DNA of 24,597 nt from LMDS01 sp039930465 (GTDB lineage: Bacteria > Pseudomonadota > Gammaproteobacteria > Burkholderiales > Burkholderiaceae_C): contig JBDTTU010000063.1 of NCBI GenBank assembly GCA_039930465.1, positions 1 through 24,597 on the forward strand, given 5' to 3'. The first letter of the stretch is position 1, and each line of letters opens with the position of its first letter. This document shows, piece by piece, positions 1 through 7,906 of the stretch. The translations under genes were made by a program, and so were the position numbers. The notes beneath the pieces are model-generated. The model searched no databases, was not told the origin of the DNA, and was given only the letters and a program-made list of their open reading frames with translations.

Positions 1-2
1 CC

Positions 3-59
3 ACTCCGCTCAGCGACGGATTTGAAGGCAAATTCATCGAGCTGAAGTGGTTAGCCTGA
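3..59 (+). CDS. C-terminal tail of an unidentified protein (partial)
   Basis: An open frame enters from the left edge and stops at TGA 57-59, giving 18 residues that end in IELKWLA. It is too short to assign to a family. It lies just outside the probable left end of the IS1634-type element, so it may be the 3' end of a gene next to the insertion, or chance. Low confidence that it is coding. Confidence 0.2.
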   Translation, partial: TPLSDGFEGKFIELKWLA

Positions 60-74
60 AGTTCCAGTAGTCGG

Positions 75-1980
75 CGAGCGAGTTTCCCTTGCAGAACAGG
101 CACTTGGCTGCAAAGCCGGGTTCCGTGTTCTGTCTACAAATGGATCTGCTGGAGCAGTTCGAGGGCGCGCTTTTGCGTTGCGTTGGGCGTGGTGAGGATG
201 TCGAAGGTCGGCGCGTCGGGCGCGGCGTGAGGCGTGCGGCATGTGCTGCGCACGATGGTCCCGAGTTCGTGGAGCAATGTGGCGAAGCTGTGCGCCGGGG
301 TGCCGTCATCGAGCGTGTGGCGCGCCGCCTTGACCAGTGCGGTCTTGGAGCGTTTGGCCGGTGCTACCGGATCGCGCGTGGCCTTGGCCCGCTGGTCGGT
401 GTCGGCGAACATGAGTTCGCGCCAAGCCTCGCGCATGTGCCACTCGACGTAGTAGGCGAGCATGCACAGGAAGATGTGCGCACGCACGCGATCGGCGGTG
501 CGGTGATGGATGGGGCGCACCTTCAGATCGATGGTCTTGAGCGAGCGCAAGGCACGCTCGACGTTGGCCAGCGACTTGTAGTGGCGCACACAGTCGGCCG
601 AATCCATCTGCGCGGCGCTCACTGAAGTGCGAATGATGTAGATGCCGTCCAGCGCCGCTTCGGCGGCGATGCTGTCGTGATTGCGCCCGAAGGTGAACGC
701 CGCGTCACCGATGGCGATCTCGAAGTGCTTGGCGACCTTGTATTGGTTGACGACCTTGCCCACCCGCAAGCCGATCTTGTCGGCGCCGGCGAGCTTGGCG
801 GCGTCCACTCGTGCCTTGATCGTCTCGAGGTTGCGCTCGGTGGCCGCCAGCAGCGCTTCGCGCGTGTGTGCGCGCAGCTTCGCGAGCTGCGGATTGCGGC
901 ACGCCACCAGCCGCTCGCCCGGATAGTCCGGCGAATTCAGCTCGAGCAGATTGCGCTCATCGAACAGCCCGAGCTGCAGTTGCCCTTGCTCGATCAACGA
1001 GCGGATCGAAGCACTCTTGAGTGCGGTGATCCAGCCCATGCCCTCGGTCTCGCGCATCTCCTCGATGGCCTTGCTGGAGATCATGCCGCGGTCCCCGACC
1101 ATGACCAACTGCTCGATGCCGAAGTCCTGGTGCACGCGCTGCACGGCGGGCATGAAGGTCGCGCTATCGGCGGTGTTGCCCTCGTGCACCGAGACGGCCA
1201 CCGGGCAACCTCGTGCATCGGTGAGCAAGCCGTAGTTGACCTGCAGCGTGCCGTGGCGGCGGTCGCGGCTGTAGCCGAGCTTGGCCAGCGGGCAGGTGGT
1301 GCCCTCGAAGTAGCTCGAGGACAAGTCGTAGAGCACCAAACTGCCCGCGCTCAGGTGGCGCGCAGCGAGCTTCTTCTGGACCCGGTCCTGGCACGCGAGC
1401 AGCCAGTCCATGGCGGCGTACAGATCGTCCTCGTCCGCATCGACCACGCCGAAGTCTTCGGCCAGCGTCGTGGTGTGCCACCAGCGCGTGGTCGCAAGCT
1501 TGGTGTGTGGGGCGAGGATGCGTGAGGCCACCATGGCCAACACGAGGTCGCGCTCGCGGCAGGGCTTGGAGCCGACAAGCGAGGCGAACTCCAGGCGCCG
1601 CATGGCTGCTGCAACGGCCTGCACGGGACCGTGCGCGGGCGAGCGCAGCACCTCGAACGCCTGAGCCAGAGGCACGAAGGTCTCGCCCTGCAGCGCGCGG
1701 CGAACGATGTCGATGAGGGGCTCGGGCAAATGCGAGAGGTTGCCCAGGGTCTCGTTCTTGACCTTGCCGTCTTCGCGGTAGCTGCGACGCAGCAGGTGGG
1801 TGCGATAGACCTGATCCTTGTACGTGCGGGTCGTGGTGACGACGTGGGCGGTACCGGTACGCGTTGGCATATGGGACAGCATAGACGACAGCCGCCGAAT
1901 ATCAATATTTTTAGTGACTACAAAAGTAATCAAAAAAAGAGGCCTTAGGCGGGAAAATCATTAAAACTCACGCAGAGTTA
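75..1980 (-). mobile_element. IS1634-family insertion sequence (ends approximate)
   Basis: One full-length transposase gene fills this element. The exact ends are not resolved. Read inward, the left flank near 75-85 has GCGAGCGAGTTT and the right flank near 1965-1980 has TGCGTGAGTTTT, a weak inverted match that may mark the terminal repeats. I could not identify a target-site duplication. The sequence just beyond the transposase start (about 1895-1970) is clearly richer in A/T than its surroundings, as is common at IS ends. Confidence 0.5.
134..1882 (-). CDS. IS1634-family (IS4 superfamily) DDE transposase
   Basis: Cut-and-paste transposase, about 582 residues from the ATG at 1882, a normal full length for this family. 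The frame stays open to a TTG at 1933, and another ATG lies at 1870; no start has a strong ribosome site, so the N-terminus is uncertain. DDE-type signatures are visible: the first Asp in VLYDLSSSYFEG, the second in MVGDRGM, and the IS4-superfamily Y-x2-R-x3-E-x6-K region represented by HYKSLANVERALRSLK, which supplies the catalytic Glu. The N-terminal part (YREDGKVKNETLGNLSHLP) is also typical of IS1634 transposases. There are no stops or frameshifts, so the element may still be active. It stands alone with no passenger gene. Confidence 0.92.
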   Translation of the reverse strand: MLSHMPTRTGTAHVVTTTRTYKDQVYRTHLLRRSYREDGKVKNETLGNLSHLPEPLIDIVRRALQGETFVPLAQAFEVLRSPAHGPVQAVAAAMRRLEFASLVGSKPCRERDLVLAMVASRILAPHTKLATTRWWHTTTLAEDFGVVDADEDDLYAAMDWLLACQDRVQKKLAARHLSAGSLVLYDLSSSYFEGTTCPLAKLGYSRDRRHGTLQVNYGLLTDARGCPVAVSVHEGNTADSATFMPAVQRVHQDFGIEQLVMVGDRGMISSKAIEEMRETEGMGWITALKSASIRSLIEQGQLQLGLFDERNLLELNSPDYPGERLVACRNPQLAKLRAHTREALLAATERNLETIKARVDAAKLAGADKIGLRVGKVVNQYKVAKHFEIAIGDAAFTFGRNHDSIAAEAALDGIYIIRTSVSAAQMDSADCVRHYKSLANVERALRSLKTIDLKVRPIHHRTADRVRAHIFLCMLAYYVEWHMREAWRELMFADTDQRAKATRDPVAPAKRSKTALVKAARHTLDDGTPAHSFATLLHELGTIVRSTCRTPHAAPDAPTFDILTTPNATQKRALELLQQIHL

Positions 1981-2202
1981 GGTTCGTCCGCGTGACTACA
2001 AAGGGAGCGGAACTTCAGGTTAGCGCTAAGCTGGCGGCCGCCGTCTGGGGCGAAGGTGTGGTGGATCGCTTGGCGCAGGCTCAGCGCATTGCATGTCGCC
2101 AGCAACCCAAAGGCTTGCCTCGCCATGCCGTTGCGAGGCCGGCGGCCAAGGCGGGCGTTTCGTTTGGCAGATCCAATCGCCAAACGCTCGCGACAGATCG
2201 CG
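1934..2202. other. Intergenic region between the IS and the LysR gene; no supported gene
   Basis: The right end of the IS falls in here. A 71-codon minus-strand frame (1968-2183) exists, but it has no recognisable domain and no good ribosome site, so I do not call it. An 11-bp direct repeat, GTGACTACAAA, is at 1914-1924 (inside the transposase frame's 5' end) and again at 1992-2002. No terminator or promoter stands out. Confidence 0.4.
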
Positions 2203-3135
2203 TCAGCTCGCCGGCCCGGCGAGCTGTTCCGTCAGGTACTCGAGGAAGGCCTGCGCGGCGTGCGAGAGCGTGCGACCCGTCAGCGTCTGCACCTCGATGT
2301 TGCGCAGGTCCAGCCCGCGGTCGCGCAGCCCGATGCCGGCGACCTCGCCGCGTTCGACCTGGTAGCGGATCGAGATCTCGCCGGCGATCGTCACGCCGTC
2401 GTGCTGGTGGCGCAGAAAGCCGAACAGGCTGCCGATGTAGTTGCTGGTCAGCACCGGCTCGAAGCTCAGGCGCTGGCGGCTGCAGGCGATGTCGAAGAGC
2501 TGGCGCACGGTCGTGTCCGGCACGGGCAGGGCGACGGGATAGGCCAGCAACTGCGACAGGCTGATCTGCTTGAAGCGCGTCAGCGGGTGGTCGGGGCGCA
2601 TCACCGCCAGGATGGGCGAGGGCTGGGTGTGCTCGATCTGGATGCCGTTCTCGGGCGTGCGGCTCATCGTGACGCCGATGTCGGCATCGCCGTGAAGGAT
2701 GCGGCGCGTGCACTCGGCCGGCGGGTGCACGCCGAGGTGGAACTGGATGCCCGGGTGCTGCTTCACGAAGTCAATGGTCAGCCGCGGCACGAATTCCATC
2801 GCGAAGCCTTCGGAGCAGGCCAGCCGCACCCGCCCACGCCGCATGCCCTGCAAGGCCTGGATGTCGTGCACCACGCGCTCCGAGTCGTGGGCGGACTTCA
2901 GCGCATGCACGGCGAGCACCTCGCCGGCTGCGCTCGGCAGCATGCCGCGCGAATGGCGGTCGAATAGCGGGGTGCCGAGCAGGTCCTCGAGCTGCGCGAT
3001 CGCGCGGCTGACGGCCGAGCCCGCCACGTTCAGGCGTTGCGAGGCCTCGCGGATCGAGCCGCAGCGGACCACTTCCAGAAAGTAGCGCAGCGCGGTGTCC
3101 TGCAACTGACGGGCGACGTGCGGGGGCGTTTTCAT
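2203..3135 (-). CDS. LysR-family transcriptional regulator
   Basis: A 310-residue regulator, the usual LysR length. The N-terminal winged helix-turn-helix spans roughly residues 14-75 (RYFLEVVRCGSIREASQRLN, then SAVSRAIAQLEDLLGTPLFDR). A substrate-binding-like effector domain follows (from about residue 98, GRVRLACSEGFAMEFVPRL). LysR proteins usually sit divergent from the operon they control and sense a small pathway metabolite. Here the gene is divergent from the peptide-type ABC importer/M20 operon with 129 bp between the start codons, so that operon is the likely target. A 19-bp palindrome lies 12 bp upstream of its own start and could serve autoregulation. The start at 3135 is set by where HTH homology begins; the upstream region contains no good Shine-Dalgarno. 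The effector cannot be read from sequence. Confidence 0.93.
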   Translation of the reverse strand: MKTPPHVARQLQDTALRYFLEVVRCGSIREASQRLNVAGSAVSRAIAQLEDLLGTPLFDRHSRGMLPSAAGEVLAVHALKSAHDSERVVHDIQALQGMRRGRVRLACSEGFAMEFVPRLTIDFVKQHPGIQFHLGVHPPAECTRRILHGDADIGVTMSRTPENGIQIEHTQPSPILAVMRPDHPLTRFKQISLSQLLAYPVALPVPDTTVRQLFDIACSRQRLSFEPVLTSNYIGSLFGFLRHQHDGVTIAGEISIRYQVERGEVAGIGLRDRGLDLRNIEVQTLTGRTLSHAAQAFLEYLTEQLAGPAS

Positions 3136-3264
3136 CGGATCTCCAGCGTTGCCCGTTCGGCAACGGACACGTCGATATTCTCTATGTTGTGAAACGCTCG
3201 CGTGGCCGTGTTATTGCGCAAACTGCGAAAGTTTTCAGCATCGACACCACGAAGGAGTTTCTCG
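3136..3264. promoter_or_regulatory. Divergent LysR / ABC-importer control region
   Basis: 129 bp between divergent start codons. It holds a palindrome at 3147-3165 (arms CGTTGCC and GGCAACG around CGTTC) and a perfect 8-bp palindrome TTGCGCAA at 3214-3221. A ribosome site AAGGAG at 3252-3257 sits 7 bp before the ATG at 3265. I see no convincing -35/-10 pair; TTGTGA at 3187-3192 is a weak -35 candidate. The area is a little richer in A/T than the genes around it. That these palindromes bind the LysR protein is inference. Confidence 0.5.
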
Positions 3265-4797
3265 ATGACACACTTGTTCCCCGCAGCGCTGCGCCGGCCT
3301 GCCCTGGCACTGGCCCTGACGGTCTTTGGCGCCGCTGCACACGCCGGCAAGGCCAACGACACGCTGGTCTATGCCTCGGACAACGAGGTCGAGAACGTCA
3401 GCCCGTACCACAACAACATGCGAGAAGGCGTGATCCTGGCCAACATGGCCTGGGACACGCTGCTCTACCGCGACCTGAAGACCGGCGAGTACAAGCCCCA
3501 GCTCGCGACCGCCTGGAAGTGGGAATCGCCGACCGCGCTGCTGCTCACGCTGCGCCAGGGCGTGACCTTTCACAACGGCGACAAGTTCAGCGCCGACGAC
3601 GTGGTCTACACCTTCAACGTGGTCACCGCGGCCGACGCGAAGATCGCGACGCGCCAGAACACCGACTGGATCAAGAACGCCGAGAAGCTCGGTGACTACC
3701 AGGTGCGCATCAACCTGAAGACGCCCTTCCCCGCGGCGCTCGAATACCTGGCCGGCCCGACGCCGATCTACCCGGCGGCCTACTTCAAGAAGGTCGGCGT
3801 CGAAGGCTTCAGCAAGGCGCCCGTCGGCACCGGCCCGTACAAGATCACCGCGGTCGTGCCGGGTCAGGGCGTGACGATGGTGAAGAACCCCGCTTACTAC
3901 AAAGACAGCCCGTTGGGCCAGCCGCGCATCGGCACCGTCAAGTTCGCGGTGGTGCGCGACCCCGAAGCGCGCTCGGCGCAGCTGATGACCGGCGCCGTCG
4001 ACTGGATCTGGCGCGTGCCCGCCGACCAGGCCGATGCGCTGAAGGCCTCGCCCAACATGAGCGTGCTCAGTGGCGAGACCATGCGCGTGGGCTTCGTCTC
4101 GATCAACAACAACGGCACGACGCCGGAATCGCTGCCGTTCAAGGACGCGCGCGTGCGCCAGGCCGTCAACCACGCGATCAACCGCAAGGCCCTGGCCGAC
4201 AGCCTGGTGCGTGGTGGCAGCCAGCCGGTGTATGCGCCGTGCTTTCGCACCCAGTTCGCCTGCGACACCGCCAAGGTCGTGACCTACGACTACAACCCCG
4301 CCAAGGCCAAGGCGCTGCTCGCCCAAGCCGGCTACGCGAACGGCTTCGACACCGACCTGTGGGCGTATCGCGAGCGCGACTATGCCGAGGCCATCATCGG
4401 CGACCTGCGCAAGGTCGGGATCCGCGCACGCCTGCATTTCGTGCAGTACCCGGCGCTGCGCACCGAGGTGCGCTCCGGCCGCGCACCGTTGTCGTTCCAG
4501 GCCTGGGGCTCGTTCGGCGTCAACGACGCGTCGGCCTTCGCCGGCAACTTCTTCAAGGGCGGGCCCGACGACACCGCCAAAGACCCGCAGGTCATCGCGC
4601 TGCTGCAGACCGCTGACGCCACCGTCGACAAGGCCGAGCGCAAGACCAAGTACGCGCAGGCCTTGCAGCGCATCTCGACGCAGGCGATGTGGGCGCCGCT
4701 GTTCACCTACTCGACCAACTACGCATTCACGTCCGAGCTGAAGTTCGAGGCCCAGCCCGACGAGTTGCCGCGCTTCTTCCAGGCAAGCTGGAAGTAA
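3265..4797 (+). CDS. Peptide-type ABC transporter periplasmic substrate-binding protein (SBP_bac_5)
   Basis: 510-residue periplasmic receptor of the DppA/OppA class (family 5 solute-binding proteins, which bind peptides, nickel or other compounds and deliver them to an inner-membrane ABC permease). The start is ATG 3265, set by AAGGAG 7 bp upstream; a longer in-frame reading from 3202 has no such site. Residues 1-27 form a Sec signal peptide (hydrophobic LALALTVFG, cleavage probably after AHA). The mature part shows family hallmarks: the early block with NVSPYHNNMREG and LYRDLKTGEYKPQLATAWKWE, then FHNGDKFSADDVVYTF, and a GTGPYKI turn near the middle. It is the first gene of an operon, 30 bp before the first permease. 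The ligand cannot be deduced; the M20 peptidase at the operon end suggests a peptide or N-acyl/amide compound. Confidence 0.93.
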   Translation: MTHLFPAALRRPALALALTVFGAAAHAGKANDTLVYASDNEVENVSPYHNNMREGVILANMAWDTLLYRDLKTGEYKPQLATAWKWESPTALLLTLRQGVTFHNGDKFSADDVVYTFNVVTAADAKIATRQNTDWIKNAEKLGDYQVRINLKTPFPAALEYLAGPTPIYPAAYFKKVGVEGFSKAPVGTGPYKITAVVPGQGVTMVKNPAYYKDSPLGQPRIGTVKFAVVRDPEARSAQLMTGAVDWIWRVPADQADALKASPNMSVLSGETMRVGFVSINNNGTTPESLPFKDARVRQAVNHAINRKALADSLVRGGSQPVYAPCFRTQFACDTAKVVTYDYNPAKAKALLAQAGYANGFDTDLWAYRERDYAEAIIGDLRKVGIRARLHFVQYPALRTEVRSGRAPLSFQAWGSFGVNDASAFAGNFFKGGPDDTAKDPQVIALLQTADATVDKAERKTKYAQALQRISTQAMWAPLFTYSTNYAFTSELKFEAQPDELPRFFQASWK

Positions 4798-4827
4798 GCC
4801 CCGGACCGCCGCACACCGACCCGCGCC

Positions 4828-5745
4828 ATGCTGACCTACGTCGCTCGCCGCCTGCTCGTGGCCTTCAGCGTGATGCTGACGGTCGCCGTCGTCAGCTTCA
4901 TGCTGCTGCACCTGTCGGGCGACCTGGCGACCGCGATCGCCGGGCCCGAATCGACCGCGGCCGATGTCGAGAAGGTGCGCGTGCAGTACGGGCTCGACCG
5001 CCCGATCACGCTGCAGTTCGTCGACTGGCTGGGCGCGGCCGTGCGGCTCGACTTCGGCCGTTCGTTCTACTTCCAGAACACCGTAATGGAACTCGTCGGC
5101 GAGCGCCTGCCGGTCACGCTCAAGCTCGGCGCAGTCGCGCTGTTGCTGGCGGTGGTCGTGGCCATTCCGCTGGGCGTGCTCGCAGCGATCTACCGCGACA
5201 GCTGGGTTGATCGCCTGTCGCTGCTGGTCGCGGTGGTGGGCCAGGCCATGCCCAACTTCTGGTTCGCGCTGAGCCTGATCCTGGTGTTCGCGGTCGGGCT
5301 CAAGTGGCTGCCGGTGGCAGGCAACACGAGCTGGCAGCACTTCGTGTTGCCCGCGGTCGCGCTGGGCTACTACGCGATGCCGTCGCTGATGCGGCTGACG
5401 CGAGCCGGCATGCTCGATGTGTTGGGCTCCGACTACATCCGCACCGCGCGCGCCAAGGGCCTGAGCCCGGCGCGCGTCGTGTTCAAGCACGCGCTGCGCA
5501 ACGCGATCATCCCGGTGATGGCGCTGGCCGCCGTCGAACTCGGCTTCATGCTGGGCGGCTCGGTCGTGATCGAGTCGGTCTACTCGCTGCAGGGCCTGGG
5601 CCAGCTCGCGTGGGACTCGATCTCGCGCAACGACTACCCCGTCGTGCAGGCCGTCGTGCTGATCATCGCGGTGTTCTACATCGGCCTGACCTTCGTCGCC
5701 GACGTGCTCAACGCGGCGCTCGACCCGCGCATGCGCACGCGCTAG
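4828..5745 (+). CDS. DppB-type ABC transporter permease
   Basis: 305-residue inner-membrane permease, normal for DppB/OppB proteins. The first membrane helix is at residues 8-30 after the typical MLTYVARRLL start. A conserved N-terminal periplasmic block follows (VRVQYGLDRPITLQFVDWL, LDFGRSFYF), then about five further helices. The cytoplasmic EAA loop, which docks on the ATPase, is DYIRTARAKGLSPARVVFKHALRN. It pairs with the next gene to form the translocation channel. There is no clear ribosome site, so translation may depend on the upstream gene. ATG 4828 is chosen because family homology begins there. Confidence 0.93.
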   Translation: MLTYVARRLLVAFSVMLTVAVVSFMLLHLSGDLATAIAGPESTAADVEKVRVQYGLDRPITLQFVDWLGAAVRLDFGRSFYFQNTVMELVGERLPVTLKLGAVALLLAVVVAIPLGVLAAIYRDSWVDRLSLLVAVVGQAMPNFWFALSLILVFAVGLKWLPVAGNTSWQHFVLPAVALGYYAMPSLMRLTRAGMLDVLGSDYIRTARAKGLSPARVVFKHALRNAIIPVMALAAVELGFMLGGSVVIESVYSLQGLGQLAWDSISRNDYPVVQAVVLIIAVFYIGLTFVADVLNAALDPRMRTR

Positions 5746-5756
5746 GGAGCCGCACC

Positions 5757-6659
5757 ATGACTACCACGACCATTCTGTCCGCACCCTTGCCGCTGCCACC
5801 CGTCCCCGCGTGGCGCCGCGGTCTGCGGCGCAGCCTGGGCCACCGCGGCCTGCTGATCGGCAGCGTCATCCTCGCCCTGATCGCGCTGGCCGCGTTGTTC
5901 GCGCCCTGGCTCAGCGCGCACGACCCGTATGCGCAAGACGTGTCGCAACGCCTGATCCCACCGGCCTGGTACGGCAAGGGCAGCTGGGAACACCTGCTGG
6001 GCACCGACAAGCTCGGCCGCGACTACCTCAGCCGCCTGCTCTACGGCGCCCGCGTGTCGCTCTTCATCGGCTTGGCAACGGCGCTGATCTCGGGACTGAT
6101 CGGCACCACGATGGGCGTGCTCGCCGGCTACTACGGCGGCCGTGTCGACGCGGTCGTCAGCTACGTCATCACGACGCGCCTGGCGCTGCCGGTGGTGCTG
6201 GTGGCGCTGGCGACGGCCGCGCTGGTCGGTGGCTCGCTGCAGGTCGTGATCGTGCTGCTCGGATTGTTGCTGTGGGACCGCTTCGCGATCGTCACGCGCT
6301 CGGCCACGCAGCAGCTGCGTGACGCCGAGTTCATTTCGGCAGCCAAGGCGCTGGGCGCGTCCACGCCCTACATCCTGCTGCGCGAGCTGCTGCCCAACCT
6401 GATGAGCGCGCTCACTGTGGTCGCGACGCTCGAGATGGCGCACGCGATCCTGCTCGAAGCCACGCTGTCGTTCCTGGGCCTGGGTGTGCAGCCGCCGACG
6501 CCGTCGTGGGGGCTGATGGTCGCCGAGGGCAAGGCCTACATGTTCTTCCAACCCTGGGTCATCGTGATCCCCGGCGTCGTGCTGGCCGTGCTGGTGTTGG
6601 GCATCAACCTGGTCGGCGACGGCCTGCGCGACGTGACCGCGCCAGATGGTCGCAACTGA
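5757..6659 (+). CDS. DppC-type ABC transporter permease
   Basis: 300-residue second permease. The frame is open far upstream (to 5304), but that stretch only shadows the preceding gene. The true start is ATG 5757, preceded by GGGAG at 5745-5749, which overlaps the stop codon of the first permease. It has the DppC N-terminal layout: a short cytoplasmic tail, a first helix (LLIGSVILALIALAALFAPWL), then HDPYAQD and HLLGTDKLGRDYLSRLLYGARVSL, a signature of this permease class. The EAA loop is EFISAAKALGASTPYILLRE. Further membrane segments run to the C-terminus. Its 3' end overlaps a spurious early ATG of the next gene. Confidence 0.94.
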   Translation: MTTTTILSAPLPLPPVPAWRRGLRRSLGHRGLLIGSVILALIALAALFAPWLSAHDPYAQDVSQRLIPPAWYGKGSWEHLLGTDKLGRDYLSRLLYGARVSLFIGLATALISGLIGTTMGVLAGYYGGRVDAVVSYVITTRLALPVVLVALATAALVGGSLQVVIVLLGLLLWDRFAIVTRSATQQLRDAEFISAAKALGASTPYILLRELLPNLMSALTVVATLEMAHAILLEATLSFLGLGVQPPTPSWGLMVAEGKAYMFFQPWVIVIPGVVLAVLVLGINLVGDGLRDVTAPDGRN

Positions 6660-6669
6660 AGGCACCGCC

Positions 6670-7680
6670 ATGAACAAGCCCGACGACTCATTGCTGCTCG
6701 ACGTGAAGAACCTTCGCGTCGACCTGCCCACCGAGCGCGGCCTGCTGCAGGCGGTGCGCGGCATCGACTTCCAGGTGCGGCGCGGCGAGATGCTGTGCCT
6801 GGTCGGCGAATCGGGCTGCGGCAAGTCGATGACCTCGCTCGCGCTGATGGGCCTGCTGCCGCGCAAGGCGCACCGCCGCGCCGACCACATCCGCTTCGAC
6901 GGCGTCGACCTGCAGGGACTGCCCGAGCGCGAGATGAACGCGCTGCGCGGCGCGCGCATGGCGATGATCTTCCAGGAGCCGATGACCTCGCTGAACCCGT
7001 CGTACACGCTGGGCGATCAGCTGTGCGAGGCCTTGCGGGCGCACCGCAAGGTCAGCGCGGCGCAGGCGCGCGAGCGCGCCGTCTACCTGCTCGAACGCGC
7101 CGGCGTGCCGCAGGCCGCGGACCGGTTGCGCCAGTACCCGCACCAGCTCTCGGGCGGCCTGCGCCAGCGCGTGATGATCGCGATGGCGCTGATGTGCGGA
7201 CCCGACCTGATCATCGCCGACGAGCCGACCACGGCCCTCGACGTGACCATCCAGGCGCAAATCCTGCGGTTGATCCGCGAGCTGCAGCGCGAGTTCGGCA
7301 CCGCCGTCGTCTTCATCACGCACGACCTCGGCGTGGTCGCACGCATCGCCGACCGCGTCGCGGTGATGTATGCCGGCGAGATCGTCGAGACCGCCCCGGT
7401 CGCCGAGCTGTTCGCGCGCCCGTCGCACCCGTACACGCGCGGGCTGCTGAGCTGCATCCCGGTGCGCGGCAAGACCCTGCCGGGGAGCCGCCTGCAGGCC
7501 ATTCCCGGCGTCGTGCCCAGCCTGATCGGCACGGTGTCAGGCTGCGCATTCGCGAACCGCTGCCCCGAGGTGCGCGAGGCCTGCACGCAGACGCCGCCGC
7601 AGGTCCAGCTCGACGCGCAGCACGCGGTGCGCTGCGTGGGGGCGCGGCCGTCTCACATGTTCTCGGGGGCCGCGGCATGA
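6670..7680 (+). CDS. DppD-type ABC transporter ATP-binding protein
   Basis: 336-residue ATPase subunit of the importer. ATG 6670 is chosen over ATG 6646 because GAAGG at 6658-6662 lies 7 bp before it and ABC homology begins soon after. Motifs in order: Walker A GESGCGKSMTS, Q-loop FQEPMTSLNPSYTLG, signature LSGGLRQRV (LSGGQ-like), Walker B LIIADEPTTALDV, and H-loop FITHDLGVV. The C-terminal oligopeptide-transporter extension is present (HPYTRGLLSCIP, then CAFANRCPEVREAC with its conserved cysteines). It couples ATP hydrolysis to transport together with the DppF-type subunit downstream. A 226-bp gap, unusual in this tight operon, separates the two ATPase genes. Confidence 0.94.
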   Translation: MNKPDDSLLLDVKNLRVDLPTERGLLQAVRGIDFQVRRGEMLCLVGESGCGKSMTSLALMGLLPRKAHRRADHIRFDGVDLQGLPEREMNALRGARMAMIFQEPMTSLNPSYTLGDQLCEALRAHRKVSAAQARERAVYLLERAGVPQAADRLRQYPHQLSGGLRQRVMIAMALMCGPDLIIADEPTTALDVTIQAQILRLIRELQREFGTAVVFITHDLGVVARIADRVAVMYAGEIVETAPVAELFARPSHPYTRGLLSCIPVRGKTLPGSRLQAIPGVVPSLIGTVSGCAFANRCPEVREACTQTPPQVQLDAQHAVRCVGARPSHMFSGAAA

Positions 7681-7906
7681 GGCCTGTGGCGGCTGGCCGA
7701 CCGATGCGGTCATTCGTCGGCAGGTCGGAGCGAAGAGGAGACCGCTTCAGCGAAGCGCGGGGGCCTGCCCGCACGCGCCATTGCCGCTCAGATCACCGCA
7801 CGCACAGCGAACGGCCAGCGGCAGCAATGGGCCGCAAGCAGCCGTTCAACCCTACGGCATCATTTCACCCGCCGTGGGTCGCACAAAGTGCGGGGGAAAC
7901 GCTGTC
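7681..7906 (+). other. Structured spacer between the two ABC ATPase genes
   Basis: 226 bp without a supported gene inside an operon whose other gaps are 0-30 bp. It contains a hairpin at 7696-7721 (11-bp arms with 2 mismatches, loop CGGT) and a longer imperfect one with arms CCATTGCCGCT (7778-7788) and AGCGGCAGCAATGG (7817-7830). There is no T-run, so neither is a normal intrinsic terminator. The dppF-like frame stays open upstream to 7781, but that extension resembles no ABC protein. The segment may be an inserted short intergenic repeat or an RNA element tuning ATPase expression. Confidence 0.45.

Noticed and set aside
1968..2183. 71-codon minus-strand frame between the IS and the LysR gene
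   Set aside because: No recognisable domain, no good ribosome site, and such frames are common by chance in G/C-rich DNA.
3235..5490. 751-codon minus-strand open frame
   Set aside because: It is antisense to the binding protein and first permease, is very rich in His, Arg, Gln and Val as expected of a mirror frame, and the sense genes are unmistakable.
7696..7721. Hairpin as an intrinsic terminator after the DppD-type gene
   Set aside because: No T-run follows, and the downstream ATPase is clearly part of the same system.
7781..7906. Upstream extension of the DppF-type ATPase
   Set aside because: The added residues do not resemble ABC proteins, and homology begins at ATG 7907.
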